A stretch of 64,000 nucleotides of DNA, from assembly GCA_030549775.1 (NCBI GenBank), contig CM060173.1:6794501-6858500 (forward strand). Direction: 5' to 3'. Each line of letters starts with the position of its first letter. The stretch's first letter is position 1. A model generated the notes under the pieces. It did no database searches. It worked only from the letters and a program-made list of their open reading frames with translations, and was not told where the DNA came from. The position numbers and the translations under genes were made by a program. This stretch comes from Tamarix chinensis (Eukaryota > Streptophyta > Magnoliopsida > Caryophyllales > Tamaricaceae). Below are positions 24,600-36,000 of the stretch, piece after piece.

Positions 24600-24926
24600 G
24601 CAAAATAGTGATAATAATAATAATAATAATAATAGTAGTAATACTAATGCCCCTAGTAATAGAAACCTTAATATTTTTAAGGCTAAGGCTAATAATAGCT
24701 TTAGGGATAATATAATAATATAATATTAGTAATACTAACCAAGTACTAATATTACTAAAGGTAATAATGATAATAGTTATATTTGGAATAATAATAATAT
24801 AAGGGTTCAAATGTTTTTGTCACAATAATAGTAACAAAATAATAACAATAATAATAGTAATAACTAATAATAATACCATAGTAATAATGTTAGTAACAGA
24901 GGCATTAGGAATAATATTAGCAATAT

Positions 24927-24957
<31 letters not shown>

Positions 24958-25035
24958 GGTTGAGTATTCTTCTTCTATAGTAACAAAATGGTAACATGCC
25001 AATTTCAATTGCCATAACATTAATAGTAATAAAAA

Positions 25036-25067
<32 letters not shown>

Positions 25068-25214
25068 ACAATGTTAAGCATAATAATAACAATAACAATA
25101 ATAATAGTAACCAAAATCGTAATAATAATATAAGGATCCAAATATTTATATTAATAATAAAAAGTGATAATGGATAAAGTTGGTATTAACAATATTGGCA
25201 AGAAAATAATGATA

Positions 25215-25305
<91 letters not shown>

Positions 25306-25406
25306 CAACAACAACCACGACGACGACAAGGATAGTCATAATAATACTAAAATTATATATCTCCATTAATAGTAGCATTAGTTAGAAATATCTCCAAAGT
25401 TAGATT

Positions 25407-25504
<98 letters not shown>

Positions 25505-26010
25505 TTAAGAATAATACTAATAGTAATGATAATAAAAATGGTAATAGTAACATAAGGGTTCAAATATTTACCATAATAATAAAGTTAATAATAATAGGCC
25601 AAAGCTAGCATTAGTAATAATAGTAGGAACAATAGTGAGGGTAATAATAATAATAATAGTAACAACGAGGGAAAATCCTAATTATATTAACACTAAAGTT
25701 ATAGACCATAAATAATATTATTATTATTACTGGTTAGAAAAATCATAAAGTAAGGTTAAGTAGCAATAATAATAATAATAATAATAGTGATGATGATGAT
25801 GATGATGATGATAATAGTAGCACTAGTAGCAGTAATAATATTATTAATAATAATAGAGATACTATATTAATACTAAAGTTGTAGCCTTTTAAATGATAAC
25901 ACCATAGTTATAAACATTTCCGAAGTTAGGTTAGATTGTAAGAATGGTAACATAATAATAATAATAATAATAATAACACAACATTAATAATAATAATAAT
26001 AATAAGGGTA
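24600..26010. repeat. Trinucleotide microsatellite field (AAT/AGT/AAC/GAT)
   Basis: Many separate trinucleotide runs: AAT run at 25209-25302 grading into AACAACAAC and GACGACGAC (to about 25330); AGT run at 25410-25455 grading into AAT to 25503; further AAT, GTA and GATGAT runs near 24610, 24928, 25038, 25765-25810 and 25957-26003. Poly-Ile and poly-Leu reading frames here are artefacts of the repeat. Confidence 0.95.
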
Positions 26011-26678
26011 ATACTATTAATATTACTAAAAATTATTAACACTTATATAAAAGTTTTAAGGGTTGGGGAAATTAGAACACTGCCTAGGGTTGTTGGCGGG
26101 ACCACGGCAGCGCGTGGCGGCGGTAGTGGAAGAGGAAGAGAGGTGGAAAGATGGGTTTATAGGCTACAGGAGAGGGAATGAGGGAGTGTTTGAGGTACTA
26201 GAAGGTGTATCAGGTGGAGAGGGGTGGAATGGAGGTGGTGGTGCAGCCGAAAGTGGTGTCGCACGGCAGTTGGTATGGTGGCCGAGGGTGGTGGAAGATG
26301 GAGAAGGTAGAAGGAGAGGGAGGCAGGGGGAGATGGGGGTGTGGGGAGGTAGGGTGAAGTCCCTTGGTTGTTTTGGAGGATGGAGGAGGTGTTGGTTATG
26401 CCAGAATTGGCGACGGACGGCGGCGCGAGGGGCGGCGAGAGGTTGAAGTGGGCTGATCGAGATGGCAATTTTTCACTGCCGGGGTGGCTTGTGTAGGGCA
26501 AGATAGGGGAGGAGGGTGGCTCATTTTTGTAGAGGGCGGTGCGGGGAAGATTCTTGTGGGTGGTGTTAGTGGCAGCGATCGTCTACGGCGGCAAAATAAG
26601 GAGTTTTTTTGGCGGTGGCGCAAAAATATGGTTTCTGGGTTGTGAAAACATAAGCTTCATTATGGCTTCCTATAGGGG

Positions 26679-26686
26679 TATTTATA
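26679..26686 (-). promoter_or_regulatory. TATA box of GL-2
   Basis: TATTTATAGG on the plus strand reads CCTATAAATA on the minus strand; same context (GGGGTATTTATAGGC) as in GL-0. Confidence 0.5.
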
Positions 26687-27279
26687 GGCTAATTGATGTG
26701 GACAATGAAGAGGGGAAGAAGACAAGAGGGTGCAGGTGCCAAGCATGCCGCTAGTGGTGGCAGTCGAGGCAGTACTACCATGGTAGGGCGGTAATGTCTA
26801 GGGAAAAGGAAAAGGGAAAGGGACAGGGTGCTCGGGAGAGGGGAAAGGGTCAGTTGGGGTCGAATTTGTGAAATAAAGCGACGGGAGAGGGAGGGGAGGA
26901 TGGACGGACGGTGTAGGTGGCTGCCGGCAGGTGTAGGGTTGCAGGGTCGGGGTGCAGGCCGTGTGGGAAGAAGAAGAAAAGGGAAAGGGGTAGACCAACG
27001 GTCCAGGGGAAAGAAAAGAAAAGGAAAAGGGGCGGCTCGGCAGGGCGGTTTGGGCGACGGGTGAGGGGCGGTCGAGTGGGTCTGGCCCACGCCGAAGGAG
27101 GAAGGGAGGGGGAAGGGAACTGGGCCAGCGGGCGGGCCCATTCGGGGAGATGGGGAAAGAAAGAAGAAAGGAGAAGGAGAGAAAGAAAGAAAAAGGAAAA
27201 GAAAGAAGAAAAAGGAAAAAGGGAAATGGGAAATGGGAAAAAGGAAAATGAGAAAATGGATGGGTTGGGATAGTTGGTC

Positions 27280-27281
<2 letters not shown>

Positions 27282-27348
<67 letters not shown>
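27282..27348 (+). repeat. (TTA)22 microsatellite
   Basis: Uninterrupted TTA run of about 66 bases near the AT-rich head of GL-2. Confidence 0.95.
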
Positions 27349-27622
27349 GAGTATTTAAAATTAATAATAATAGTAATAATAATAATAATAATAATTAAAT
27401 TCCTTTTTAGATTAATTTGGTTATTTTGGGAAAATTTCCTTAACTTCCATATTAATTAGTAAAATGTCCAAATTTTTCCAAGAGAAATCATATATTATTT
27501 TCTCCTTATATTGCCTTAATTAATCCCCCCTTTATTTTAATAAAATAATTTATTTAATTAATTTTTCTAATAAATCCTTATTTAGCCATAATTTCTAGAA
27601 TTAGAATTTTTTAGGTATTTCA

Positions 27623-27627
27623 GAAGT
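27623..27627 (+). repeat. Target-site duplication of GL-2, right copy
   Basis: GAAGT directly after AGGTATTTCA; matches 23160-23164. Confidence 0.85.
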
Positions 27628-28285
27628 ATTGGTTGGAGGTTGATCGTGGGGAGGAAAGTGTATTTTAGGTGGTTAGGGTACTTAAGGAGGTTTTGGTACG
27701 TGGGATGATGGAAAGGTGCATGAGAGCATAAACTAGGGTTTCAAGGGATCAACCTTAAGGATAAGGTGTGTTGTGGGGACAGGTTGAGGTACTTGGTTAA
27801 ATATCAGAGTTGGGATGAGGTGAGTACCACATGGAGGACATGGGTTAAGCCATATGGAGGGTAGAGTTGTGTAAGAAAGGGGGTATGAAAATAAAAGAGG
27901 GAATATTAGGGGTTTTGGGATGACCAGCTAGGATGTCATTATCATATATGTGAGTTGAAAAGTTGGATAGTCAGGTTTGGAGTTAGGATGAGTATGGTGA
28001 TGGTACTTGAATCAAGGGAGATGTGGGCTAAGTAAGGAGAGGAGAGGCAAAGGCCACATAGGCTAGATTAGGATTTCAAGGAGAAACCCTAGTGGGCAAT
28101 GGAGATCACATGGGGAGAAAAAGTAGAGTGGTTCTTAACCCATGATTATGAGGCTTTTAGGATCACTCATAGGTTAATGGAAAAACATTAGGGGTTACAA
28201 GAGTTATTGGAGGGAGTGGAGTCAAGGGATTAGGGTTTTCATGGAGTATGGGTATGTCGAATGGTAGTAAGTTAGGAGTTTTACA

Positions 28286-29147
28286 TTGGTTATCTATCAA
28301 AATCTACAAAACAACTGAGAAGTAGGTTATGTAGGATTGCTTATCAGAATTGTAAATTAATGTCATAAAAAAATGCTTAAATGAATTGTTTGAGATATGG
28401 CCTCAAATTTTGATCCATGGTGGCTTGAAAATTGGAGGGGACATTTGAGAGGCTATATGGCACAACAAGAAACTCATAATGTCCCTCATGGGGTCAAAAT
28501 TCCATTTTTGAGATGTTGGAGGGGTGGATACAATTTTGAAAATATCAATTTGGCAGGATTAATTTGAAAAAAAATGGAGACACCATATAGCTCATCTAAG
28601 AGCTCATTAATAGTAGGGATCGGGAAGCACTCTCTAATGGTGATGACATATAAAGGTCAGTAATAGACACACAATTATCAAGCCTCATCTTTCTTACATA
28701 TTAATAACACTAAGGAAGAAAATGGACTAGTGGATTTTTGTATGATTTCAGAGTTAAGCATCTCAATAATCTTCTTCTTGATCTCCTCTTTCTAGAAGTG
28801 TAGGTATCTATAGGGTTGGACATTAACAGGTTGGGCTCCTTCTTAGAGGTTGGTTTGATGGTCCAAAATTATATTGGGGGGTAGGCTTACAGGGGGTGTT
28901 AAAGACTTGTTGGCATTGGTCTGGGACAACTATCATACTTGGTTCAACAGTTGGTAAGCTGGGCTTGTTATTTAAGCCTTTGTTGAGCTAGATGTGGAAA
29001 TAGGAGGTTTGGGATGACTTGTGGTGAATTCTCTTAAGCTTTCTCAGGGTTATGGGCTCAAAACTACCCTTGAGTTGTTGGCCTTCTAAAATGAAGGGTT
29101 TCCCTTCATGGTTGAACTGCATAATTAAGTGTCTATCGTTTATAATT
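28286..29147 (-). pseudogene. Gypsy reverse transcriptase N-terminal part
   Basis: Minus-strand decayed RT. Recognisable blocks include a FGPSNQPLRRSP-like leader near 28860, an ERGDQEED stretch near 28785 (family KxEIEKQVxEML), then GILTP-GTL-VSCCAI with NAPSNFQ-like sequence (family [21 protein letters not shown]) around 28500-28410, and FFYDI (family FFDDIL, catalytic DD) near 28370. At 28286 the frame breaks at ILIDNQ and resumes at 21119 with LLYAKLTKC. Many stops are present and no product is expected. Confidence 0.7.
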
Positions 29148-29376
29148 AGAGTTGTAAATGAGTTTGAGTTAAGTTGAATATCCCTAGGTTCAGGCTCGAC
29201 TCGTTTAACTAAACAAACGAGTCAAACCAAACTCATGAGACAAAGCCATAGGATAAAATGAGCATCACTTTTTCTAGATCGAGTTCGACTAGTTTAATAA
29301 ACGAGCGAGCCGAGTTGAGCTTTTAACTAACCAAAAAAAACCAAATACTAAATTCGCTCAACTCATCTAAAGCTCT
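29148..29376. mobile_element. MITE-like insertion with AGAG...CTCT inverted ends
   Basis: Starts AGAGTTGTAAATGAGTTTGAG and ends CTCAACTCATCTAAAGCTCT, which are imperfect inverted repeats. The interior holds CGAGCC/CTCGACTCG stretches typical of a common plant element with AGCTCGGCTCGTTTA-type sequence. Gypsy sequence from the protease-RT linker (ILGIQWLQTLGLIITD) stops at its upper edge and resumes below. A clear target duplication was not found; at most two or three bases (AT/AAT) are shared. Confidence 0.6.
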
Positions 29377-29480
29377 ATCTGTGATGATTAAGCCTAGAGT
29401 TTGCAGCCACTGGATGCCCAGAATCATGGCAATGTCGACTATTTTGAGCATGCTGTCATGCTCCAACTTGTTCACCAAAT
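29377..29480 (-). pseudogene. Gypsy protease-RT linker fragment
   Basis: The minus strand reads LKIVDIAMILGIQWLQTLG, matching the conserved end of the gypsy protease region (VDxILGxxWLxxLG). It lies between the MITE below and an LTR-like block above. Confidence 0.7.
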
Positions 29481-30003
29481 CTGGTTACGTGCGTCCTTAA
29501 TATTTTTTCATTCCTTAAAAGACTAAGTCGACCTTCCTCCTCAAATGTACTCAAAATTTAGGTAAAAGATGTTTCCGAGACCACCACTTCGAACTTTTTA
29601 TAAGAGAACTCAAGTGAGAGCTTTTAGAGAGAAAAATAATATTATATTATAGAGATAGAAGCTCTGAATAGAACTCTTATTAGATATAATTGTTCAAATA
29701 TCTCTATCTCCCTCTATTTATAAGGAAAGATCCATCCATTCCCCTTCCTTAGAAAGACCTCAATAAAATTTTAGAAATGGACCTAATAAATCTCTCTACA
29801 ATGACCGAATAAATTTTTTAGTACTCTTTTATAGTTTCTAAAATTATCTATACTCATTTATATAAATATAGAAGTATCTAGAGACTTCTCCCCGATACCA
29901 TTTACAAACATCCAAGAAAATATAAATCTTATGTATCTTTCTATACTTCCATACATAGAAATTCTAGATTATTCAACCTTCTCGCAAGACTCTCGATGTG
30001 GAC
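29481..30003 (-). mobile_element. Solo-LTR-like insertion in the gypsy protease region
   Basis: The gypsy protease frame is lost between AFKIDVHI (about 30010) and the linker at 29480. The intervening 520 bp are non-coding and AT-rich. They carry a minus-strand TATA box (TATAAATAG at 29714-29722), then an AGATAGAG-rich stretch as in retroelement leaders. No second copy or primer-binding site was seen, so a solo LTR is the likeliest reading. Both ends are approximate. Confidence 0.4.
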
Positions 30004-31004
30004 ATCAATTTTGAATGCTGCGTCTTTTATAAAAAAAATGATGCTATAGAACTATCCCTCAGTTTTTAATCTGTCCCCGTTAGTGACGGAGAGAACCATT
30101 TGCTTATCCACCGGAAGGTCGAGGCAGGTGATGACTGATGACTCGGGTTGGAGATAGGTGCGACCGTGTGAGTGTTGCCGGTGTCAATGAGAGCTGCCAT
30201 TGGGTGGCCAACGATGGTCGTAGGTAGGCTGAAAGTGCAAGGGTTAGAGTTTCCAATTAAGAGGTGGAGGGATATTTCAGGTTTAGGCAACGCTTCTTCT
30301 TCTGAGGCTTCATTTGAAGCAGGTAATTCTTCAACTTCTAGGGGTAGATTTGGGTCGTTTTTCTTCAACAGGAGCATGAAGGGATTGAGTTTTGCAACGG
30401 TGACCTGAGCAGACTCGTTCGTCACAATGGAGGCAAAGGCCTTGGTCTTTTCTCTATTTGAGTTTAGTGGGGGAGAGTCTACAGACAAGGTTAGGTTGGT
30501 GATAAGATTTTTGTGGCGACGGTATGGCCGGCAGGGCTTGTAAGGGAGGCTTCTATGGTGGTGGGTTTGGATTAGGCCTCAGGTGAGCTAGGGGATTGAA
30601 AGGAGCTCTATTGTTGGTCAATTCTTCCTCAACAAGCTTGGCCATGGAAACGGCTTGAGAGATGGTAGTTGGCTTCAAGTAAGCCATCTTATGTTGATTC
30701 TGGGGTTTCGGCCCACGAACGAAGCAGTTTAGAATATCTTCGAGTGATAAGTTAGTGTTGCGATTGCATATGTTCTTAAAGTCTATTTGATAATCAGAGA
30801 CACTTCCATGTTGAGTGAGCTTGAAAAGAGTAGCTTGGTAAGTATGGTAAGAGGATGGGCCAAACTAGCTTTTGATGGCTTGCGTTAAGGCAATCCAGGA
30901 AAAGAGTTTTCGGTTCCGGTACATCCATTAGAACCAACTCAGGGCTGGTCCGATCATGTAGAAACTTGAGATATCTAGGCGTTGTTCATTAGATATGTTG
31001 TAAA
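30004..31004 (-). pseudogene. Gypsy gag C-terminal half, zinc knuckle and protease
   Basis: Minus-strand coding continues the gag cut at 37932. Blocks in order: NEQRLDISSFYMIGPALSWF, LFSWIALTQAIKS-FGPSSYH, LFKLTQHGSVSDYQIDFKN (plant gypsy Retrotrans_gag pattern), AVSMAKLVEEE; then after a frame change a GLCLHCDERVCSGHRC knuckle (CxxC...GHxC) near 30470-30430. The protease AALIDTGNTHTV, with catalytic DTG, is at about 30190-30160. An open frame of 140 codons covers 30066-30488. Stops at the QWMYRNR and KSS-FGPS positions and at least one frameshift mark it as dead. GL- and copia-free, this is the best preserved part of the host element. Confidence 0.88.
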
Positions 31005-31009
31005 GTGAG
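31005..31009 (+). repeat. Target-site duplication of copia A, left copy
   Basis: GTGAG immediately before TGTTGGATTATT; repeated exactly at 37932-37936. Confidence 0.9.
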
Positions 31010-31470
31010 TGTTGGATTATTATCCAACGTTGGGCTTGCATGTGAATGATACGAATTAGACGTTGTCGTATCGGTTAAGCCCAAATAAACGTGATCGAAT
31101 TAGGTTTAATTAAGTTGGGCCTAATGTATCTGATTGAATGTGGACCCATATGTGTAGTGACTGTGGGAGTCCTAGATCGTTGATGGACTGAACTAGGATG
31201 GCCCGATAGATAACAGGTTTGCTATCTATATATATGTGGTTATGGTCCCTAGGTCACACGTACTTTGCTCCAATTGGTTCCCATCAGTCATTGGCAAGTA
31301 GCGGGCACGTGCGTGATCTAGAAGACTACAAAACTGACCGTTAGGGTTTGACATCAAATTCAACGGTACCAGATAAATCTTTTATTATTATGGATTCAGG
31401 TTCGCTTCCGACTTAATTATATTGATTAATCTTAATGAATTAACATGTGATCCTATAATAATTTCCATCA
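31010..31470 (+). repeat. 5' LTR of copia A
   Basis: 461 bp, from TGTTGGATTATTATCC (which carries the short inverted repeat TTGGATTATTATCCAA) to TTCCATCA. Canonical TG...CA ends; partner at 37470-37931. Confidence 0.95.
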
Positions 31471-31472
31471 AT

Positions 31473-31485
31473 TGGTATCAGAGCC
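31473..31485 (+). other. Primer-binding site of copia A
   Basis: TGGTATCAGAGCC, an exact match to the initiator tRNA-Met PBS of plant copia elements, two bases after the 5' LTR. Confidence 0.93.
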
Positions 31486-33002
31486 TGCATGCATGATTCA
31501 TTAAGATATATTTTTTAATTCATATTCGGTTCCTTTTTTTTTGTCCCGTTTTGGTTCCATATCAAATTTCCTCCATTCAAATCTATGTCCATGGATTGAT
31601 ATACTTGCCCTATATATGAGTATTAATATCTGCTCTTAATCACCCTTTGTTTCAGTGGCCATTCAACAAAAAAAAAAGGGTTGCGGCAGATTTGGAGCCT
31701 GCGGCAGATGCATGCCTCGCACCCTTTCTTTTTTTTCTTCCTTCTATCGATAGGGCTGGCCCAGGTTATCAACAAAAAAAAAAGGGTTAAAGAAGGGCTA
31801 CGGCAAGTGCTGCCTTGCACAGCCGCCCCTGTTAGGGTTAGTAGGTGCTGCGGCACCCTTTCTTTTTTGTGCACGTCAACCCTGCGGCACCTCTACCCAG
31901 TATTCCCTTGTTTTTTGCGCTGATCGCCCATGTCCCGATCTTCCTTTGGTTTTGTTTCACATGTCGCAACTAACTTATTTGTTTCCTTTTTTTGTCTCGT
32001 TATGCACATCAGCCAGTGTGGGGTCTCGTTTTTTTCTTTTGGCCGAGCTGCGTTACGCCAGCTTGTAGCTCAAGTAAGGTGCTGGAACTTAATTCAAGCG
32101 AAGGTTTAGGTGGGCTGTTGGGTCATCGACGAGTTTGGCCCAACAGCTCACACACATATATATATTTATTTTTATTTTATTTTATTTTTTGGCTGATAAA
32201 TCCTTATGTTGGGCCGGTCTAGCTTTGGGCCTACGGTTATTTTTTTCTGTGGCCTAGTTTTCCTTTTACACTATTTGGACTTATAGTTTGGGCCTTATAT
32301 TTGTTGTGTACTATTATATTAAAATAATAATAATACATAATTGACTTAATTAATATTTTTTAATTGGATATCAAGTTTATTTTCTTTTATCCCAATTAAA
32401 ATTTCATATGGGCCTATTTATGTGCATTACTTGAAATTTATGCAAATAAAGCTAGATTTCATATTGTTGTATATATTAAATCTAAATAAGGTTGGTCCCA
32501 ATATTGTATGTCCAAATTTATGAAATAAAATTAAGGGATCAATTTATTTAAATGATTGGTTGTCTAATATTAATAGATAAGCTAGTTGAAATAATATGTC
32601 GCCAAAGTGACCTCTTTTATGAAAATTGGTTTATTGAACATATTAGATGTTTGTGCATATATCTATTCGTGCGGTTATTCAGTCGGCCCAAAGGAAGACA
32701 AATATCTGGCAGATTTTCATATGCACGTGCGATAATAAATATGTGACGATTATTTGGTTGCCATGTGGATAATAAGTCAATCCAAAGATGGGCTTATTAT
32801 CTGACAGGCCTTATTGTCAGTATTTGATTATTATAACAGGAACACCACTTGCAGTTAATATTATTGTCCAAAGACTTGATATTAATGTTGCATCGGTTTC
32901 TTGTGATGGGATCACCAATATTTAAATTCATTGATTATTTTATTATGTGAATTATTTTTGTAAGCATGAATATTTATTTATGTTTATGATTTCTGTACAG
33001 CC
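31486..33002 (+). other. Long untranslated leader of copia A
   Basis: About 1.5 kb without conserved coding sequence between PBS and gag. It contains two copies of TCAACAAAAAAAAAAGGGTT about 103 bp apart (near 31665 and 31769), several GCGGCA repeats, multiple GGGCC/GGCCC motifs (32040-32260), and a T/AT-rich stretch from 32160. Two 76-83 codon frames here have no recognisable features. Confidence 0.6.
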
Positions 33003-36000
33003 ATGTCTGCTACTACTATATCTGTTAACTTAAGCTCTATTCCCATGCTGAACAGGAATAACTTTAAGGAATGGAAGGACAATGTTATAATTGGCCTTGG
33101 CTGCATGGATCTAGATCATGCACTTAGGCTTCCGAAACCCGCTGATCTGACAGCTGAAAGTACCTCTGATGATAAGAGAAACTTTGAGAAGTGGGATCGG
33201 TCGAATCGCATGAGTCTAATGGTCATTAAGCGCAGCATTCCGGAAACCTTTAGGGGTGGTGTGTCTAAGGACATCACCAACGCTAAGAATTTCCTTTCCG
33301 AAATTGAGAAACATTTTGCAAAAAATGATAAGGCAGAAACAAGCACTCTCTTGCAGCGCTTGATTTCAATGAAGTAAAAAGGCAAAGGAAATATAAGGGA
33401 GTACATAATGGAAATGTCCAACATTGGTTCGAAACTGAAAATGCTAAAGCTCGAGTTATCAGATGATTTGCTCGTGCACTTGGTGTTGCTTTCACTTCCT
33501 ACACAATTCAGTCAGTTTAAGGTCAGTTATAACTGCCAAAAGGAGAAATAGACTCTCAATGAGCTCATTTCTTATTGTGTGTAAGAAGAGGAAAGACTGA
33601 AGCATGATAGGACTGAAAGTGCTCACTTAGCTAGTACCTCTAAGGGAAAAGGCAAGAAAAGAAAGGATGAAGCTGCTCCTAAGGGTCCGGTTCAAAAGAA
33701 ACAGTAGAAGGAAAAGGATAACTGCTTCTTTTGCAACAAAACTGGACATGTAAAGAAGGATTGTCCTAAATACCACGCTTGGCGTGCAAAGAAAGGTACA
33801 ATTCTTACTTTAGTCTATTCTAAGATTAATGTAGCCTAAGTACCTAGAAACACTTGGTGGTTAGATTCTGGAGCTACTACTCACATAAGTGTTTCTATGC
33901 AAGGTTGCCTGAACTGCCGAAAGCCAAGTGATGGCGAAAGATACATCTATGTGGGAGATGGCAAGGCAGCATCAGTTGAAGCAATTGGCACTTTTAGGTT
34001 ATTATTAGAAACAAGTTTCTATTTGGATCTGAAAGACACTTTCGTTGTACCGTCTTTTAGACCGAATTTGGTTTCCATTTCCTTATTGGACAAGTTTGAT
34101 TATTTTTGTTCATTTGGAAATAATAAATTTAGTCTTTCATTAAATTCAAATATGATTGGCACAGGTTCATTATGCACTTACGATAACCTATATATGCTTG
34201 ACATCATCACTTCATATCATGAAACCCTGCACGTGGAATCACGTGGTACTAAACGTAAATTAAATAAGGAAAATTCAGCGTCACTATGGCATAAGCGCTT
34301 AGGTCATATCTCAAAAGCTAGAATTGAGAGGCTTGTGTCTGATGGTATACTTAATTCCCTTTATTTTGCGAACTTAAACAATTGTATCAATTGTGCCAAG
34401 GGAAAACAGACCAAAACTAAGAGAACAGGTGCAAATAGATCTTCGGATGTCTTAGAATTGATTCACACAGATATCTGTGGACCGTTCCCTACAGCTTCTT
34501 GGAATGGTCAACAGTATTTCATATCATTCATAGACGACTACTCACGTTATGGGTACCTGTATCTCATTTACAAGAAATCACAGTCGCTGGACGTGTTCAA
34601 ATCATTTAAGGTTGAGATTGAGAATAAACTCAACAAACGAATTAAGTGTGTTACATCTGACCGTGGTGGTGAGTACTATGGCAGATATCACGGTTCAGGT
34701 GAACAATGTCCAGGACCATTCGCTAAATTCCTAGAGGAGTGTGGTATCGTCCCATAGTACACCATGCCGGGATCTCCTAACATGAATAGTGCAGCTGAAA
34801 GACGAAACAGAACTCTTAAGGACATGGTGAGGAGTATGATTAGTCATTCTACCTTACCAGAATCACTCTGGGGAGAAGCACTAAAAACAGTAGCTTACAT
34901 TCTAAACAGAGTACCAACTAAAGAAACTACTAAAACACCTTATGAGCTTGGGACAGGCAAAAGGCCTAATTTAAGGCACTTCCATATTTGGGGATGTCCA
35001 GCTGAGGAAAAGCCTTATAGACCACATGAAAAGTCATTGGACTCCAAAACAGTTAGTAGTTACTTTATTGGTTATGCGAAGCGATCTAGGGGCTATAAGT
35101 TCTATAATCCCACACTTAAGTCGATTTTCGAGACGGGAACTGCCACAGTTTTTGAGGATGTTGAGCTTGGGGGAGAAATGATGTTAGAAACATTGTCTTT
35201 GAGGAGGAATTAGTCACTATTCCTACTATTGTCTCTGACGATGTGCAAGTCCCAGCACCTGTCATCGATGAGGAGGCAAATCAAGAACCTCAACAAGACA
35301 ATGCAGAACAACCACCCATTCAAAATGAAGTGATTGTTCCAGAAGGACAAGCTCAACAACCTCAAGAGCTGAGGAGATCCACTAGAGAAAGGAGAAGTGC
35401 TATTCCGGATGATTATATTGTATTTCTCCTAGAACATGAGGTTGGCATTGGCATGATAGAAGATGATCCAATCAACTTCCGTCAAGCCATGGAGAGTTCG
35501 AATTCTCAAAGGTGGATTAATGCCATGAATGAGGAAATAAAGTCCATGATGGACAATGACGTATGGGATCTTGTCCCATTGCCTGAAGGAAAGAAGCCCA
35601 TTGGTTGCAAATGGATATTTAAGACTAAGAGGGATTCAAAAGGCAATGTGAAAAGATATAAGGCACGTCTAGTCGCTAAGGGCTTTACACAAAAGGAAGG
35701 AGAATATTTCAAAGAGACATTCTCTCCAGTCTCTTCTAAGGACTCCTTAAGGGTAATTATGGCATTAGTGGCACATTTTAATCTTGAGTTACATCAGATG
35801 GACATAAAGACTGCCTTTCTCAATGGTGACATTGAGGAGATGATCTATATGGTACAGCCAAAAAACTTTGTGTCCGGAGACCCAAAGAATATGGCTTGCA
35901 AACTTAAGAAATCTATCTATGGGCTCAAACAAGCGTCTCGACAATGGTATTTTAAATTTCATCAAGTAATCACCTCTTTTGGCTTTGAGATGAATTTGGT

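Larger units (their letters stand above)
23165..27622 (-). mobile_element. GL-family giant LTR-like element, complete, 4.46 kb (GL-2)
   Basis: Plus-strand ends are TGTAACACCCC and AGGTATTTCA, with an exact GAAGT duplication on both sides. Read on the minus strand: TGAAATACC start, AT-rich head, (TAA)n at 27282-27348, CT-rich block, TATAAATA at 26679-26686, C-rich block to about 26060, a long ATT/ACT trinucleotide region (24600-26010) and the conserved end (23165-23330), which closely matches 13262-13410. The stretch at 23725-24340 matches 48278-48860 in GL-3. No gag-pol was recognised. Insertion is into GL-4, the same family in opposite orientation. Confidence 0.85.
21120..28285 (+). mobile_element. 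GL-family element inserted in gypsy RT, hosting GL-2 (GL-4)
   Basis: Begins TGTAATAACCCAAACC at 21120 (family start TGAAATACCCCAAA) and ends AGGAGTTTTACA at 28285 (family end GGGGTGTTACA). It is in plus orientation, opposite to GL-2. Flanking bases are TAGGT (21115-21119) and TTGGT (28286-28290), an imperfect 5-bp duplication. Joining the flanks on the minus strand restores RT reading frame at a Q-LY step, a strong check on the ends. Without GL-2 it is about 2.7 kb: AT-rich head, CT-rich block (21400-21760), TATAAA at 21945-21950, C/CCACC-rich block (22020-22490), then AT-rich tail. No coding capacity recognised. Confidence 0.75.

Noticed and set aside
24595..25553. Poly-Ile, poly-Leu and poly-Val reading frames of 66-92 codons
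   Set aside because: Direct translations of AAT/AGT/AAC trinucleotide microsatellites on both strands.
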